A DNA stretch of 64,000 bases from Rhodanobacter denitrificans (GTDB taxonomy: Bacteria > Pseudomonadota > Gammaproteobacteria > Xanthomonadales > Rhodanobacteraceae): positions 806,001-870,000 of the forward strand of contig NC_020541.1 in assembly GCF_000230695.2 (NCBI RefSeq), given 5' to 3'. The notes beneath the pieces are model-generated. The model saw only the letters and a program-made list of their open reading frames with translations. It did no database searches and was not told where the DNA came from. The position numbers and the translations under genes were made by a program. Below, piece by piece: positions 36,101 through 43,585 of the stretch (positions within the stretch are counted from its first letter, which is position 1; each line of letters opens with the position of its first letter).

Positions 36101-37002
36101 TGCAGCGCCTGCGCGACAACCCGCTCAGCGCCGACGCGGAGTCGCAGTGGCGGCTCGACGACGCCGATCCGGGCATCACGCCGAAGCTCAGCTTCGACCC
36201 GGTGCAGGACGTCGCCGCGCCGTTCATCGGCACGGGCCCGCGCCCGCGCGTCGCGATCCTGCGCGAGCAGGGCGTCAACGGCCAGGTCGAGATGGCGGCC
36301 GCGTTCAGCCGCGCCGGCTTCGAGGCGGTGGACGTGCACCTGTCCGATCTGGCCAGCGGCCGCGTGAAGCTGGCCGATTTCCGCGGCTTCGCCGCCTGCG
36401 GCGGTTTCTCCTACGGCGACGTGCTCGGCGCCGGCCGCGGCTGGGCCACCTCGATCCTGTACAACGACTACCTGCGCGCCGAGTTCAGCGCGTTCTTCGC
36501 CGACCCGACGAAATTTGCGCTCGGCGTATGCAACGGCTGCCAGATGCTGGCGCAGCTGAAGGAGATCATCCCCGGCGCGCAGCACTGGCCGAAGTTCCTG
36601 CGCAACGCGTCCGAACAGTACGAGGCGCGCCTGGCCACGCTGGAGATCCTCGACACGCCGAGCCTGTTCTTCAAGGGCATGGCCGGCTCGCGGATTCCGG
36701 TGGCGGTGGCGCACGGCGAGGGCCGGGTCAGTTTCCCGCACGCGTGCAGCCCGTCGAAGTCGAATGGCGCGGTGCGCTTCGTCGACAACCGCGGCAAGCC
36801 GACCGAGAACTTCCCGCTCAACACCAACGGCTCGCCCGGCGGCCTGGCCGGCTTCACCGCCGCCGACGGCCGCGTGACGATCATGATGCCGCACCCCGAG
36901 CGCGTGTTCCGCAGCGTGCAGCTGAGCTGGCATCCGGAACAGTGGGGCGAGGATTCACCATGGATGCGCATGTTCCGCAACGCCCGCGTGTGGTGCGGCT
37001 GA
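33139..37002 (+). CDS. purL: Phosphoribosylformylglycinamidine synthase
   Basis: Large single-chain FGAM synthase (1287 aa) of purine biosynthesis, converting FGAR plus glutamine to FGAM. The N-terminal PurS-like domain (~1-150) is followed by two AIRS-type ATP-binding halves ([59 protein letters not shown]) and a C-terminal class I glutaminase domain (~1030-1287) with nucleophile Cys in [10 protein letters not shown] and His/Glu in [11 protein letters not shown]. Full-length for the gammaproteobacterial form, with no frameshift. The gene of unknown function at 37032 follows after 29 bases. Confidence 0.98.
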   Translation: MIALDGQSALSPFRLERLNARLDALHRGVRVQASWFVYFVDAATAPEGELRQRLLAVLEAKDARPEPATLWVVPRLGTISPWSSKATDILHGAGFDVRRVERGLAWQVAGLPAAEAPDHAAIMAVLHDAMTQSVLQRIEDAQGLFLGGTPGDLVHVALGAEPQAALAAANRRLGLALADDEIEYLVERYAELGRDPTDAELFMFAQANSEHCRHKVFNASWTVDGTEQDKSLFGMIKHTHQRSPAHTLSAYSDNAAVIEGSAGRRFFADPADGVWRAHEERIDYAIKVETHNHPTAIAPWPGAATGAGGEIRDEGATGRGGKPKAGLTGFSVSDLRIPGLPRPWEVDRPLPPRMASAFEIMRDGPLGAAAFNNEFGRACLGGYFRSYEHETAEPGLRRGYDKPIMLAGGLANLRPGHVLKHAVQPGHKVIVLGGPAMLIGLGGGAASSVAGGASSAELDFASVQRDNAEMERRCQEVIDACWARGEHNPIVSVHDVGAGGLSNAIPELLNDAGVGGVIDLSKIPCDDPSLSPMQVWSNESQERYVLAIGPENLAEFEAMCVRERCPYAVVGDATAERQLVLADPRRGLTVIDLPMDVLFGKPPRMHRDATRLKPRVDLVPDLTGIGMDEALLRVLRLPTVGSKSFLITIGDRTVGGLNARDPMVGPWQVPVADCAVTLADFDGYAGEAMAMAERAPVALLSSADAARLTVGEAITNLAAASIASLGEIRLSANWMAAVNHPGEDAALFDAVKAIGMELCPELAISIPVGKDSLSMQTVWQDGGTAQRTVSPVSLVVTGFARVTDARRTLTPQLRLDRGATALWLIDLGAGRDRLGGSALTQVFNRGGGVPPNLDDAKRLKALFELIQEANASGLLLAYHDRSDGGVITTLLEMAFAGHCGLEIHLDGWAEATLRALFNEELGAVVQVAEANREAFEALLIRHELAGISHRIGRPKEKLGIKLFLGGETLFKWHWSTLFKAWNETSHAMQRLRDNPLSADAESQWRLDDADPGITPKLSFDPVQDVAAPFIGTGPRPRVAILREQGVNGQVEMAAAFSRAGFEAVDVHLSDLASGRVKLADFRGFAACGGFSYGDVLGAGRGWATSILYNDYLRAEFSAFFADPTKFALGVCNGCQMLAQLKEIIPGAQHWPKFLRNASEQYEARLATLEILDTPSLFFKGMAGSRIPVAVAHGEGRVSFPHACSPSKSNGAVRFVDNRGKPTENFPLNTNGSPGGLAGFTAADGRVTIMMPHPERVFRSVQLSWHPEQWGEDSPWMRMFRNARVWCG

Positions 37003-37031
37003 GCGCCCACCGCTGCGCAAGGCGCTGAGCG

Positions 37032-37778
37032 ATGGCCCGGCGCCGCTGGCCGGCGTGGCGTGGCGTGCTGGCGCGTTCGGCCTGGCTGGCCCTGCTGGCG
37101 TTGCTGCCATGGTGGCTCGGCCTGCCGCTGCTGCTGGCGCTGACGGCCGTGGTGACCCTGCTGCAGCACCGGTTGGCCGACGAGCATATCGCGTTGATCC
37201 GGTGCGCCTTGCGTTGGGGCCTGCCCGGCGTGCTGTTCGCGCTGCAACGGGCGCTGGGCGGCGACGCGTTCGCCTGGGGCGCGGCCTTGCTGGGTGCGCT
37301 GGCCGGCTACACGCTGCTGGCCGGCCTGGACGCGTGGCTCGACCGCGGGCAGCACCGCGTGCCGGCGGCGGCGCCTTCCGCCGAGTGGCCCGAACTGGCG
37401 ATGGCACCGATCGGCCCGGCGGCGGAGATCATCGAGCTGCAACCGCCGGCCTGGCAGGTCGCCGCGGATGGCCTGCTCGATCCGCTGGGCGGTCGCGTGG
37501 CTTACCGCGATGGCGCCTACCTGTTCGAGAGCGGCGGGTGCATCGACGGCGCCGGCGCGCCGGCGGCCTTCAGTCCCGGTGGCCGCTGGTTTGCCGCGCA
37601 CCTGCGCAACGGCCGCGGTGTGCTGCTGTGGGATCGGCTGCGCGGGCGGCAGCACCGCCTGCGCGGCTGGCGCCTGGGTGGCTGGTATCGCGGGCAGCCG
37701 TGGCTGGTCCGCCGCGACGACGACATGCCGCTGGCGCTGTCGGCGGTGCTCGGCGACGACGATGTGGAGGAAGCGTGA
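37032..37778 (+). CDS. Uncharacterised membrane protein downstream of purL
   Basis: 248-aa protein, not recognised. Residues ~12-110 contain three or four hydrophobic stretches (AWLALLALLPWWLGLPLLLALTAV split by charged residues, AWGAALLGALAGYTLLAGL). The soluble C-terminal part has short beta-type repeats (GGRVAYRDGAYLFESGG, GRWFAAHLRNGRGVLLWDR, GGWYRGQPWLVRRDDD) that resemble propeller blades or glycan-binding repeats but match no family I can name. It lies between purL and a glycosyltransferase on the same strand. Codon use is the same as the neighbours. Confidence 0.65.
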   Translation: MARRRWPAWRGVLARSAWLALLALLPWWLGLPLLLALTAVVTLLQHRLADEHIALIRCALRWGLPGVLFALQRALGGDAFAWGAALLGALAGYTLLAGLDAWLDRGQHRVPAAAPSAEWPELAMAPIGPAAEIIELQPPAWQVAADGLLDPLGGRVAYRDGAYLFESGGCIDGAGAPAAFSPGGRWFAAHLRNGRGVLLWDRLRGRQHRLRGWRLGGWYRGQPWLVRRDDDMPLALSAVLGDDDVEEA

Positions 37779-37860
37779 AGCTGCGGGCCACGAATCCCGT
37801 GCGGCGCTGTCGCGGACGGTTCTCCCTTCGCGCGTCTCCGCGCATACTTGCCCCGTGAGC

Positions 37861-38745
37861 ATGCCCGCTTCCCATCGATCACCGTTCGCGCTGGCGCTCA
37901 GCGTGATCGTGGTATCCGCCGACAGCGGCCCGAGCCTGCGCGAATGCGTGCGCAGCGTGCTGGCCAGCACGCTGCCGCTGGAGCTGATTCTGGTCGACAA
38001 CGATTCGCACGACGGCGTGCCCGAGGCGATCGAGCGCGCGCATGCGCACGACACCCGCTTCCAGGTGATCTACAACTACCGCAACCTGGGCTTCGGCCCG
38101 GCGGCGAACCTCGCCGCGAAACAGGCGCACGGCCAGGCGCTGCTGATCCTCAACCCCGACTGCCTGCTGCCGCAGGACGACCTGCAGCGCTTGCTGGACC
38201 TGCTTTCCGGGCAGCCCAGGGCGGGCCTGATCGGCGCGGTGGTGTGCGATGCCGACGGCCGGCCCGATCCGGCGTCGTGGCGTCGCGATCCCCTGCTGCA
38301 GCGTGCGCTCAACAGCCTGCTCGGCCGTGCCGGCGAAAAGGTCAACATCGAGCGGGAGATTCCGGCCGAGGTGATCGAGGCCGAGGCGATATCGGGTGCG
38401 GTGATGCTGATGCCGCGCGCGATGTTCCAGCGCCTCGGCGGTTTCGACGAGGATTATTTCCTGCATTGCGAGGATCTGGACCTGTGCCGCCGCGTGCGCA
38501 ATCTCGGCTACCAGGTGCTGCTGGCCGGCGATGTGCGCGTCCTGCACGGAAAGGGCAGCTCCAGCCGGCACCGGCCGGTGTTCGTCAGCCGCCACAAGCA
38601 CCGCGGCATGTGGCGCTGGTTCCGCAAGCACGACCCGGCCGCAAGCAATCCGCTGACCGCCGGCGTGGTGTGGCTGGGCATCTGGGGGCATTTCTTGTTG
38701 CGGATCCCCGGCCAGTTGCTGCGGCGGAAAGCGGGGAGCGAGTGA
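37861..38745 (+). CDS. Family 2 glycosyltransferase (rhamnosyltransferase-like)
   Basis: 294-aa GT-A enzyme transferring sugar from a nucleotide donor, likely in surface polysaccharide synthesis. Visible motifs: nucleotide-binding LSVIVVSADSGPSL and LILVDNDSHDG, metal/donor site LILNPDCLLPQD (DxD equivalent), and the acceptor-side FDEDYFLHCEDLDLCRRV typical of WbbL-type rhamnosyltransferases. The C-terminus has an amphipathic/hydrophobic stretch (VVWLGIWGHFLLRIPGQLL), suggesting membrane association. The ATG at 37861 was chosen; a GTG two codons earlier (37855) is possible. The longer upstream frame overlaps the previous gene and is rejected. Confidence 0.87.
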   Translation: MPASHRSPFALALSVIVVSADSGPSLRECVRSVLASTLPLELILVDNDSHDGVPEAIERAHAHDTRFQVIYNYRNLGFGPAANLAAKQAHGQALLILNPDCLLPQDDLQRLLDLLSGQPRAGLIGAVVCDADGRPDPASWRRDPLLQRALNSLLGRAGEKVNIEREIPAEVIEAEAISGAVMLMPRAMFQRLGGFDEDYFLHCEDLDLCRRVRNLGYQVLLAGDVRVLHGKGSSSRHRPVFVSRHKHRGMWRWFRKHDPAASNPLTAGVVWLGIWGHFLLRIPGQLLRRKAGSE

Positions 38746-38836
38746 AGGGAAGCAGGAAAATCGAGCAGGCAAAACCGCCTCGTAGCGTCGCAGCCTGCCT
38801 CTCGCTTCGCATTCCTCTCCGCCCACTTCCCGCCCC
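38736..38836 (+). repeat. Long imperfect inverted repeat, GAGTGA-armed family (copy B)
   Basis: The 5' arm (GCGGGGAGCGAGTGAAGGGA from ~38731) and the 3' arm ending GCCCACTTCCCGCCCC (to 38836) are imperfectly complementary over ~40 bases around a ~30-base centre. It overlaps the end of the glycosyltransferase gene and abuts the next ATG. It resembles the elements at 3634-3719 and 49994-50083, but is the most diverged copy. Confidence 0.5.
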
Positions 38837-39730
38837 ATGAACGCACGCACCACCTCCATCCTCGCCACCCTCGGCCTGCTGGCGATGACCGCGGTATGGG
38901 GCTCCACCTTCGTGCTGATCAAGGGCGTGGTGGGGCGCATGCCGGTGGCGGACTTCCTGGCCGTGCGCTTCGTGATCGCCGCGGCGGCGATGCTGGCGCT
39001 GTTCGCGCGACCGGTGTGGCGGCTTGGCCGGCGGCAAGTGCTGCACGGCCTGGTGCTGGGTGCGATCTACGGTATCGGCCAGTTGCTGCAGACCTGGGGG
39101 TTGTCGCTGATCGCGCCCAGCGTCAGCGGTTTCGCCACCGGCATGTACGTGGTGTTCACGCCGATCCTGGCGCTGCTGCTGCTCGGCCAGCGCATGGCCG
39201 GCATGGTGTGGCTGGCGGTGGGGCTGTCCACCGTCGGGTTGGCGCTGCTCTCGCTCAACGGCGTCTCGGTCGACCTCGGCGTGTGGCTCACGCTCGCCTC
39301 GGCCGCGCTGTACGCGCTGCACATCGTGTTGCTCGGGCAGTGGTCGCGGCGGGGCGAGGCGTTCGGCCTGTCGGCGGTGCAGATGGTGGCGATCGCCGCG
39401 GTCTGCCTGCTCGCCATCGTGCCGCACGCGCCGGTGCTGCCGCCGGACCGCAGCGCCTGGTTCGCGGTGCTGTACATGGCGCTGATTGCCGGCGCCGGCG
39501 CGATGCTGATGCAGACCTGGGCGCAGTCGCACCTGCCGGCCACCCGTGCGGCGATCGTGATGACCACCGAGCCGGTGTTCGCCGCCGCGTTCGCGGTACT
39601 GCTGGGCAGCGACGTGCTGAGCTGGCGCATGCTGCTCGGCGGCGGGCTGATCCTGGCGGCGATGTACCTGGTGGAATTGATGCCGCGGCGCGGCGCGCTA
39701 CCCGCCGAGGCGGTGCATCACGAAGTGTGA
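38837..39730 (+). CDS. EamA/DMT-superfamily transporter
   Basis: 297-aa inner-membrane protein with ten predicted helices and two EamA domains (first LLAMTAVWGSTFVLIKGVV, second LASAALYALHIVLLGQW). The typical WGSTFV motif and the end-of-protein GGGLILAAMYLVELMP support the family. Likely an exporter of amino acids or other small metabolites; the substrate is unknown. Its 3' end overlaps the convergent DUF2127 gene by 13 bases. Confidence 0.9.
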   Translation: MNARTTSILATLGLLAMTAVWGSTFVLIKGVVGRMPVADFLAVRFVIAAAAMLALFARPVWRLGRRQVLHGLVLGAIYGIGQLLQTWGLSLIAPSVSGFATGMYVVFTPILALLLLGQRMAGMVWLAVGLSTVGLALLSLNGVSVDLGVWLTLASAALYALHIVLLGQWSRRGEAFGLSAVQMVAIAAVCLLAIVPHAPVLPPDRSAWFAVLYMALIAGAGAMLMQTWAQSHLPATRAAIVMTTEPVFAAAFAVLLGSDVLSWRMLLGGGLILAAMYLVELMPRRGALPAEAVHHEV

Positions 39731-40242
39731 TGCCTCAGCGCCTGTCGCGTCGCCCGCGTTTGCAGCGCGACGCGCACCAGGTACACCACGATCGCCACGT
39801 TGCCGGCCAGCGCAACCAGCTTCAGCCAGCCGAAGTGGTGCAGCGTCTCGTACAGTTCCAGCGGGATCAGCGAGCCGGTGGCGATCACGGTGAACCACTC
39901 GGCCCAGTACTTGCCCAGCCACAGGCCGGTGCCCTCGATGCCGAACAGCACGGCGTAGCCCAACGCTACTATGCCGACCGCCACGAACCGGCTCGGCCCG
40001 AAATCCTGCAGCAGGCCGACCAGCTTCCAGCGCAGGCTGTTGCTGTCGGCCAGCGAGAGGTGTTCCAGCCAGTGCACCAGATGCTCGAAGTTCTGCTGGC
40101 GGTCGAGGTGGAATGCCGCCATCGCCACCAGCACCAGACAGACGGTCTTGACGATCTCGTAGACCGCGATGACGCGCAGGCCGGCATGCGGCGGGCCAGC
40201 CGTGATCGCCGCGGGAGCGTCGGTGGATTCGGGAATGGACAT
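39718..40242 (-). CDS. DUF2127 family membrane protein
   Basis: 174-aa membrane protein with four hydrophobic segments (IVKTVCLVLVAMAAF, FVAVGIVALGYAVLFGIEGTGLWL, WFTVIATGSLIPLELYE, LVALAGNVAIVVYLV). The segment EGTGLWLGKYWAEWFTVIATGSLIPLE, in two overlapping parts, is the DUF2127 core. Function unknown. The ATG at 40242 gives a 25-residue N-terminus before the first helix. Convergent overlap with the EamA gene; upstream lies a 241-base divergent region before a methyltransferase. Confidence 0.85.
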   Translation of the reverse strand: MSIPESTDAPAAITAGPPHAGLRVIAVYEIVKTVCLVLVAMAAFHLDRQQNFEHLVHWLEHLSLADSNSLRWKLVGLLQDFGPSRFVAVGIVALGYAVLFGIEGTGLWLGKYWAEWFTVIATGSLIPLELYETLHHFGWLKLVALAGNVAIVVYLVRVALQTRATRQALRHHTS

Positions 40243-40483
40243 CGGGTGGCGGCCGAAGGAACAGCCCGTATTGTCGCCGATCCGGCACCGACTGGCCCGG
40301 GTGGAATGGCATGGCCATGCAGCGTCCTGGCCTGCAGCCGGCGCGAACCCGCTTCTTCCACGCGCCATGCCGCCTCGAGCTGCCACACTAGAGGCCTCGG
40401 CTGGGCGTGCCGGATTCCCGAGGCAGGATCCGGTGGCGAGCCTGCCGCCCCACGTGACCACTTTCCTGTTTCGGAGACCCGCC

Positions 40484-41293
40484 ATGTCCGATCGTGTCGA
40501 GCACTCCACCAGCGTCGCCGCGGCTTCGGGCGACGCCGAGCCGCATGGCCCGTCGACCGTCGGCCTGCGCGACGCGAAGCTCGGCGGCTGGTATCGCGAG
40601 GACAGCGGCGAGCTGTTCCGCGGCATGCCGATCGGTGGCGACGACGTGGTGGTGGACGTCGGCTGCGGCGCCGGCGTCAACAGCGTGTTCTGCGCGCGCC
40701 ACGGCGCCCGCGTCTACGCCATCGACCGCGAGCCGCAGGTGATCCGCGAGGTGCGCGCGCGGCTGAGCGTCGAAGGCAGCGGCACGCACACGGCGCTGGT
40801 CAGCGACGCGAACCCCTTGCCGCTGGACGAGGGCATGGCTACGCGGGTGATCTGCACCGAGGTGTTGCAGCACGTCGATGACCCGCGCCAAATGCTGGCC
40901 GAGCTGGTGCGGGTCGGTGCGTCCGGCGCCCTCTACCTGCTCAGCGTGCCTGGCGCGCTGCAGGAAGGACTGCAGGAAAAGGTGCTGCCGCCGGCGTACC
41001 GCGAGCAACCCGGTGGCGCGCTGCGGGTGATCGGTCGCGACGAGTTTGCGCAATGGGTCGGCGAGGCCGGCCTGGTGCTGGTGGAGCAGACCCAGCACGG
41101 CTTCTTCTGGTCGATCTGGTGGGCGTTGTTCTGGGGCTGCCAGGTGGAACTGTATGACCCCGCCCATCCGGTGCTCGATCACTGGACCGCCGCCTGGCAG
41201 GCGCTGCTGGACATGCCGCAGGGGCGCCGGCTCAAGCAGCAGTTGGACGAGTTCATGCCGATCAGTCAGATCATCGTGGCACGCAAGCCCTGA
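40484..41293 (+). CDS. SAM-dependent methyltransferase
   Basis: 269-aa class I methyltransferase with clear motif I VVVDVGCGAGVNSVF near residue 65, acidic motif II RVYAIDREPQ, and the Methyltransf_11 motif VICTEVLQHVDDPRQMLAEL. The N-terminus has a polar leader of ~30 residues (SVAAASGDAEPHGPS). The C-terminal half is hydrophobic/aromatic (HGFFWSIWWALFWGCQVELYD), a possible lipid-facing surface. The substrate is unknown. The gene starts at the ATG at 40484; earlier in-frame starts overlap the DUF2127 gene and lack support. Confidence 0.85.
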   Translation: MSDRVEHSTSVAAASGDAEPHGPSTVGLRDAKLGGWYREDSGELFRGMPIGGDDVVVDVGCGAGVNSVFCARHGARVYAIDREPQVIREVRARLSVEGSGTHTALVSDANPLPLDEGMATRVICTEVLQHVDDPRQMLAELVRVGASGALYLLSVPGALQEGLQEKVLPPAYREQPGGALRVIGRDEFAQWVGEAGLVLVEQTQHGFFWSIWWALFWGCQVELYDPAHPVLDHWTAAWQALLDMPQGRRLKQQLDEFMPISQIIVARKP

Positions 41294-41361
41294 GCAGTGT
41301 TTGGGTGGAGTGTGGTCCCGCGCTCTCGCCACGGTCCTGAAGGACAATGGCCTTCGGGCAT

Positions 41362-41556
41362 TCAGCAGCAGCGCCCGCCGCCGCCCTTGTAGCGGGCTTC
41401 CTGCCGCTCGCGGAAGAACTCGCCGTAGCTGGGCACCTTGCGCGCCGGATGATGCTCGCGCAGGTGCTTCACGTAGACGTCGTAGTCGGGCACCCCGCAA
41501 CACAGGCGGGCGGTTTGCGCCGCCCACTTGCGTACGGCCTGCAGGGTTGCGTTCAT
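41362..41556 (-). CDS. YbdD/YjiX family small protein (extra copy)
   Basis: 64-aa protein of the YbdD (DUF466) family: LCCGVPDYDVYVKHLREHHPA, ARYKGGGGRCC at the C-terminus. It is intact and about 80% identical by eye to the copy at 43381-43575. YbdD partners of CstA-type carriers are normally encoded directly downstream of the carrier; here the adjacent cstA copy (41567-41900) is only a decayed 3' end. Whether it is still expressed is unclear, since its promoter would have been upstream of the lost carrier. Confidence 0.85.
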   Translation of the reverse strand: MNATLQAVRKWAAQTARLCCGVPDYDVYVKHLREHHPARKVPSYGEFFRERQEARYKGGGGRCC

Positions 41557-41566
41557 CGCGTCGTCC

Positions 41567-41900
41567 TCAGCCCGCCACGCTGCTCAGCGCCACGTACGGT
41601 TCTTCGTGCGCGGTGGGGTGGTTGGTCTGCCAGGCATTGATCAGCGCGCGCAGGCAGAACAGCACCATCGTCACGACCAGCAGCATGAACAGGCCGGTCA
41701 TCACCATGTCCACGTAGTTGTTGGTGACGATCCGCTGCATCTCCGCCGCCGACTTGGCCGGCGCCAGCAGCTGGTCCGGCCGCAGAGCTTTGCCTATCCG
41801 TCGGTGAGCGTGCACACGATCAACCAGATCGCCGGGATTCACGACATCGGCATATAGCGCTCGCGTTCCGGTTTCACCACCACCACGGTGGCCAGCGTCT
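41567..41900 (-). pseudogene. Decayed 3' end of a second cstA
   Basis: The last ~70 codons are intact and match the cstA C-terminus (IVTNNYVDMVMTGLFM, CLRALINAWQTNHPTAHEEP). Upstream, about 50 bases are missing relative to the full copy and the frame shifts; the next piece reads ERERYMPMS-stop-IPAIWLIVCTLTDG-stop, with the stop at 41841-41839 where the intact copy has VWVPG. The homology ends near LATVVVVK (about 41895). The remaining ~600 codons are absent. Same orientation as the intact gene at 43586-45661. Confidence 0.88.
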
Positions 41901-42179
41901 TGGTGACCGCGTTGCCGCTGTTGCTCTGCCACGCCCTTTTTTGACGCTCGGGCAGGGGTGGTGAGTTGCCGAGAGCATTGGCCGGACTGACTGGCACCAG
42001 CGATGTCTCGGAGTCGGGAACCATCGATCCTGGGGATTTTGCCGAAGGGTTGGCCGCGGCGCGGAGCACGGGGCAAGTTCACGGGAATCTAGTTTTAGCG
42101 CCGGAGAACTTTACACAATGGACGCGGTGCACGGGGCTCGTGAAAGTTAAAACTCAATGGAATTAATTTGTTATATCGA
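41901..42179. other. Non-coding, AT-richer segment between the cstA remnant and the PEP-CTERM gene
   Basis: No supported gene. Base composition falls towards the right end (ACTCAATGGAATTAATTTG, TTATATCG), in contrast to the ~68% GC surroundings. It may contain enhancer or IHF-type sites for the sigma-54-like promoter at 42180. Confidence 0.5.
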
Positions 42180-42195
42180 TGGCATGGTTCTGGCT
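42180..42195 (+). promoter_or_regulatory. Sigma-54-type promoter of the PEP-CTERM gene
   Basis: TGGCATGGTTCTGGCT has GG (42181-42182) and GC (42193-42194) separated by exactly 10 bases and matches TGGCACGN4TTGCW at all but two fixed positions. The predicted start (~42206) lies 25 bases before the ATG, with an AAGGAG ribosome site between. PEP-CTERM genes are known to be under RpoN with the PrsK/PrsR pair in some proteobacteria. Confidence 0.55.
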
Positions 42196-42230
42196 GGTGG
42201 ATAGAGAAATCCACCAAGGAGAACGCCGAC

Positions 42231-43097
42231 ATGTTCACCAAGTTTCTTTCAAAAACCAGCTGGCTGATGCTGGCCACGATTGCCTATGCAATCGTTGTTG
42301 CGCCTGCCGCGAGGGCCGGTACCGTGGCGTCCGGGTTCAATGCAAACACGTTTCCCGCCAACGACGACGGTGCTTCGGGGCTGGTCACCCTGCCGTTCAC
42401 TGCCAACTACTTCGGCACCAACTACACGGGTCTGTACGTGAGTAACAACGGCTACATCACGTTCAACTTCCCCCAAGGCACCTTCACGCCTTCCGGCCTC
42501 GGCAGCGGTTATAGCGGCCAGCCGATCATTGCCCCGTTCTTCGCCGACGTCGACACGCGTGGTGCCGGCAGTGGTCTGACCAGTTGGGGCAACGGCACCT
42601 ATGCCGGGCGTACCGCTTTTGGCGCCACTTGGCCGGGCGTCGGATATTACGGTGCGCACACGGACAAGCTGAACACGTTCCAGTTGATCATGGTCGATCG
42701 GTCCGATGTCGCCGCTGGAGACTTCGACTTCTACTTCAACTACGACCAGATCCATTGGGAAACCGGAGACGCCAGTGGCGGCTCGAACGGGCTTGGCGGT
42801 ACCTCGGCCGCAGCGGGCTATAACGCTGGCCAGCCTGGCAATCCTGCGGGGACCTATGCCCAGCTCGCCGGTTCGCTCACCAACGGTGCCTTGCTCGACG
42901 GCGGGCCGGACTCGCTGGTCGCCGGTACCAACGACGGCGTACCGGGACAGTTCCTGTTCCAGGTCCGAAATGGCACCATCACGCCACCCGTCACGTCGGT
43001 GCCAGAACCGTCCTCCCTGGCGATGTTGATGATGGGCCTGCTTGGTCTGCTCGGCTTGGAGTCCTTGCATCGTCGGCGCCACGAGTTCCGCGGCTGA
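42231..43097 (+). CDS. PEP-CTERM sorting domain protein, NIDO-like
   Basis: 288-aa exported protein. It has a signal peptide (AYAIVVAPAARAG), a beta-rich domain resembling the nidogen NIDO extracellular domain (LPFTANYFGTNYTGLYVSNN, APFFADVDTRGAGSG, FQLIMVDRSDVAAGDFDFY), and a C-terminal sorting signal: VPEPSS, a hydrophobic helix (LAMLMMGLLGLLGLE) and basic RRRHE. Such signals are cut by an exosortase, linked to exopolysaccharide export; no exosortase is in this window. AAGGAG lies 8 bases before the ATG. Lower GC than its neighbours and its position between two cstA-ybdD copies suggest an acquired gene. Confidence 0.88.
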   Translation: MFTKFLSKTSWLMLATIAYAIVVAPAARAGTVASGFNANTFPANDDGASGLVTLPFTANYFGTNYTGLYVSNNGYITFNFPQGTFTPSGLGSGYSGQPIIAPFFADVDTRGAGSGLTSWGNGTYAGRTAFGATWPGVGYYGAHTDKLNTFQLIMVDRSDVAAGDFDFYFNYDQIHWETGDASGGSNGLGGTSAAAGYNAGQPGNPAGTYAQLAGSLTNGALLDGGPDSLVAGTNDGVPGQFLFQVRNGTITPPVTSVPEPSSLAMLMMGLLGLLGLESLHRRRHEFRG

Positions 43098-43380
43098 GTT
43101 CCACATTGCTCTGATACCGGCGGTCGTGTCGACGTCAGCTCGTTTGACGTCGGCGCGGCCGTTGGTGCCTTCCAGTTTTTGCGGATCGGCCTTTCCGCCG
43201 GTAGCCGCTGACGGTTTTGAACGTTGCGTGCGTGGTCAGGACCAAACCTGTGCGCAGCTGAGGCTCGTCGGCTTCAAGCCAAGCCCGCAGCCAAGCGCTG
43301 ACTCCATCGCGACCACCCTCAGGGCTGCTCCTCGTCGCGACGGTAGATCGACTCCCAACTAATCTGCAACACCGCAGCAT
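43098..43380. other. Intergenic region between the PEP-CTERM gene and ybdD
   Basis: 283 bases with no supported gene. Short frames exist on both strands but lack ribosome sites or recognisable families. No T-run terminator was found for either converging gene. Confidence 0.5.
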
Positions 43381-43575
43381 TCAGCAACACCGCCCCCCAC
43401 CCCCTTTGTAGCGGGCCTCCTGCCGTTCTCTAAAGAACGCCTCGTAGCTTGGCACCTTGCGCTCGGGATGATGTTCGCGCAGGTGCTGCACGTAGACGTC
43501 GTAGTCGGGCAGGCCGCAGCACAGGCGGGCGGTTTGCACCGCCCACTTGCGTATGGAACGGAAGCTCGCATTCAT
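43381..43575 (-). CDS. ybdD: YbdD/YjiX family protein, partner of CstA
   Basis: 64-aa DUF466 protein (LCCGLPDYDVYVQHLREHHPE, ending KGGGGRCC) starting 10 bases after the cstA stop. In E. coli the YbdD/YjiX proteins are encoded with CstA and BtsT and are needed for full uptake by those carriers. It has a conserved cysteine pair at each end (LCC, RCC). The operon order cstA-ybdD is the usual one. Confidence 0.92.
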   Translation of the reverse strand: MNASFRSIRKWAVQTARLCCGLPDYDVYVQHLREHHPERKVPSYEAFFRERQEARYKGGGGRCC

Positions 43576-43585
43576 CGCGTCGTCC

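Noticed and set aside
33100..36933. A 1277-codon open frame antisense to purL
   Set aside because: It mirrors purL codon positions in GC-rich DNA, has no recognisable family and an Arg/His/Gly-biased composition; purL on the other strand is unmistakable.
42180..42195. A sigma-70 reading of the AT-rich region before the PEP-CTERM gene (TTATAT at ~42171)
   Set aside because: No -35 at suitable spacing; the sigma-54 pattern has exact GG-N10-GC spacing and a better leader length. Not excluded completely.
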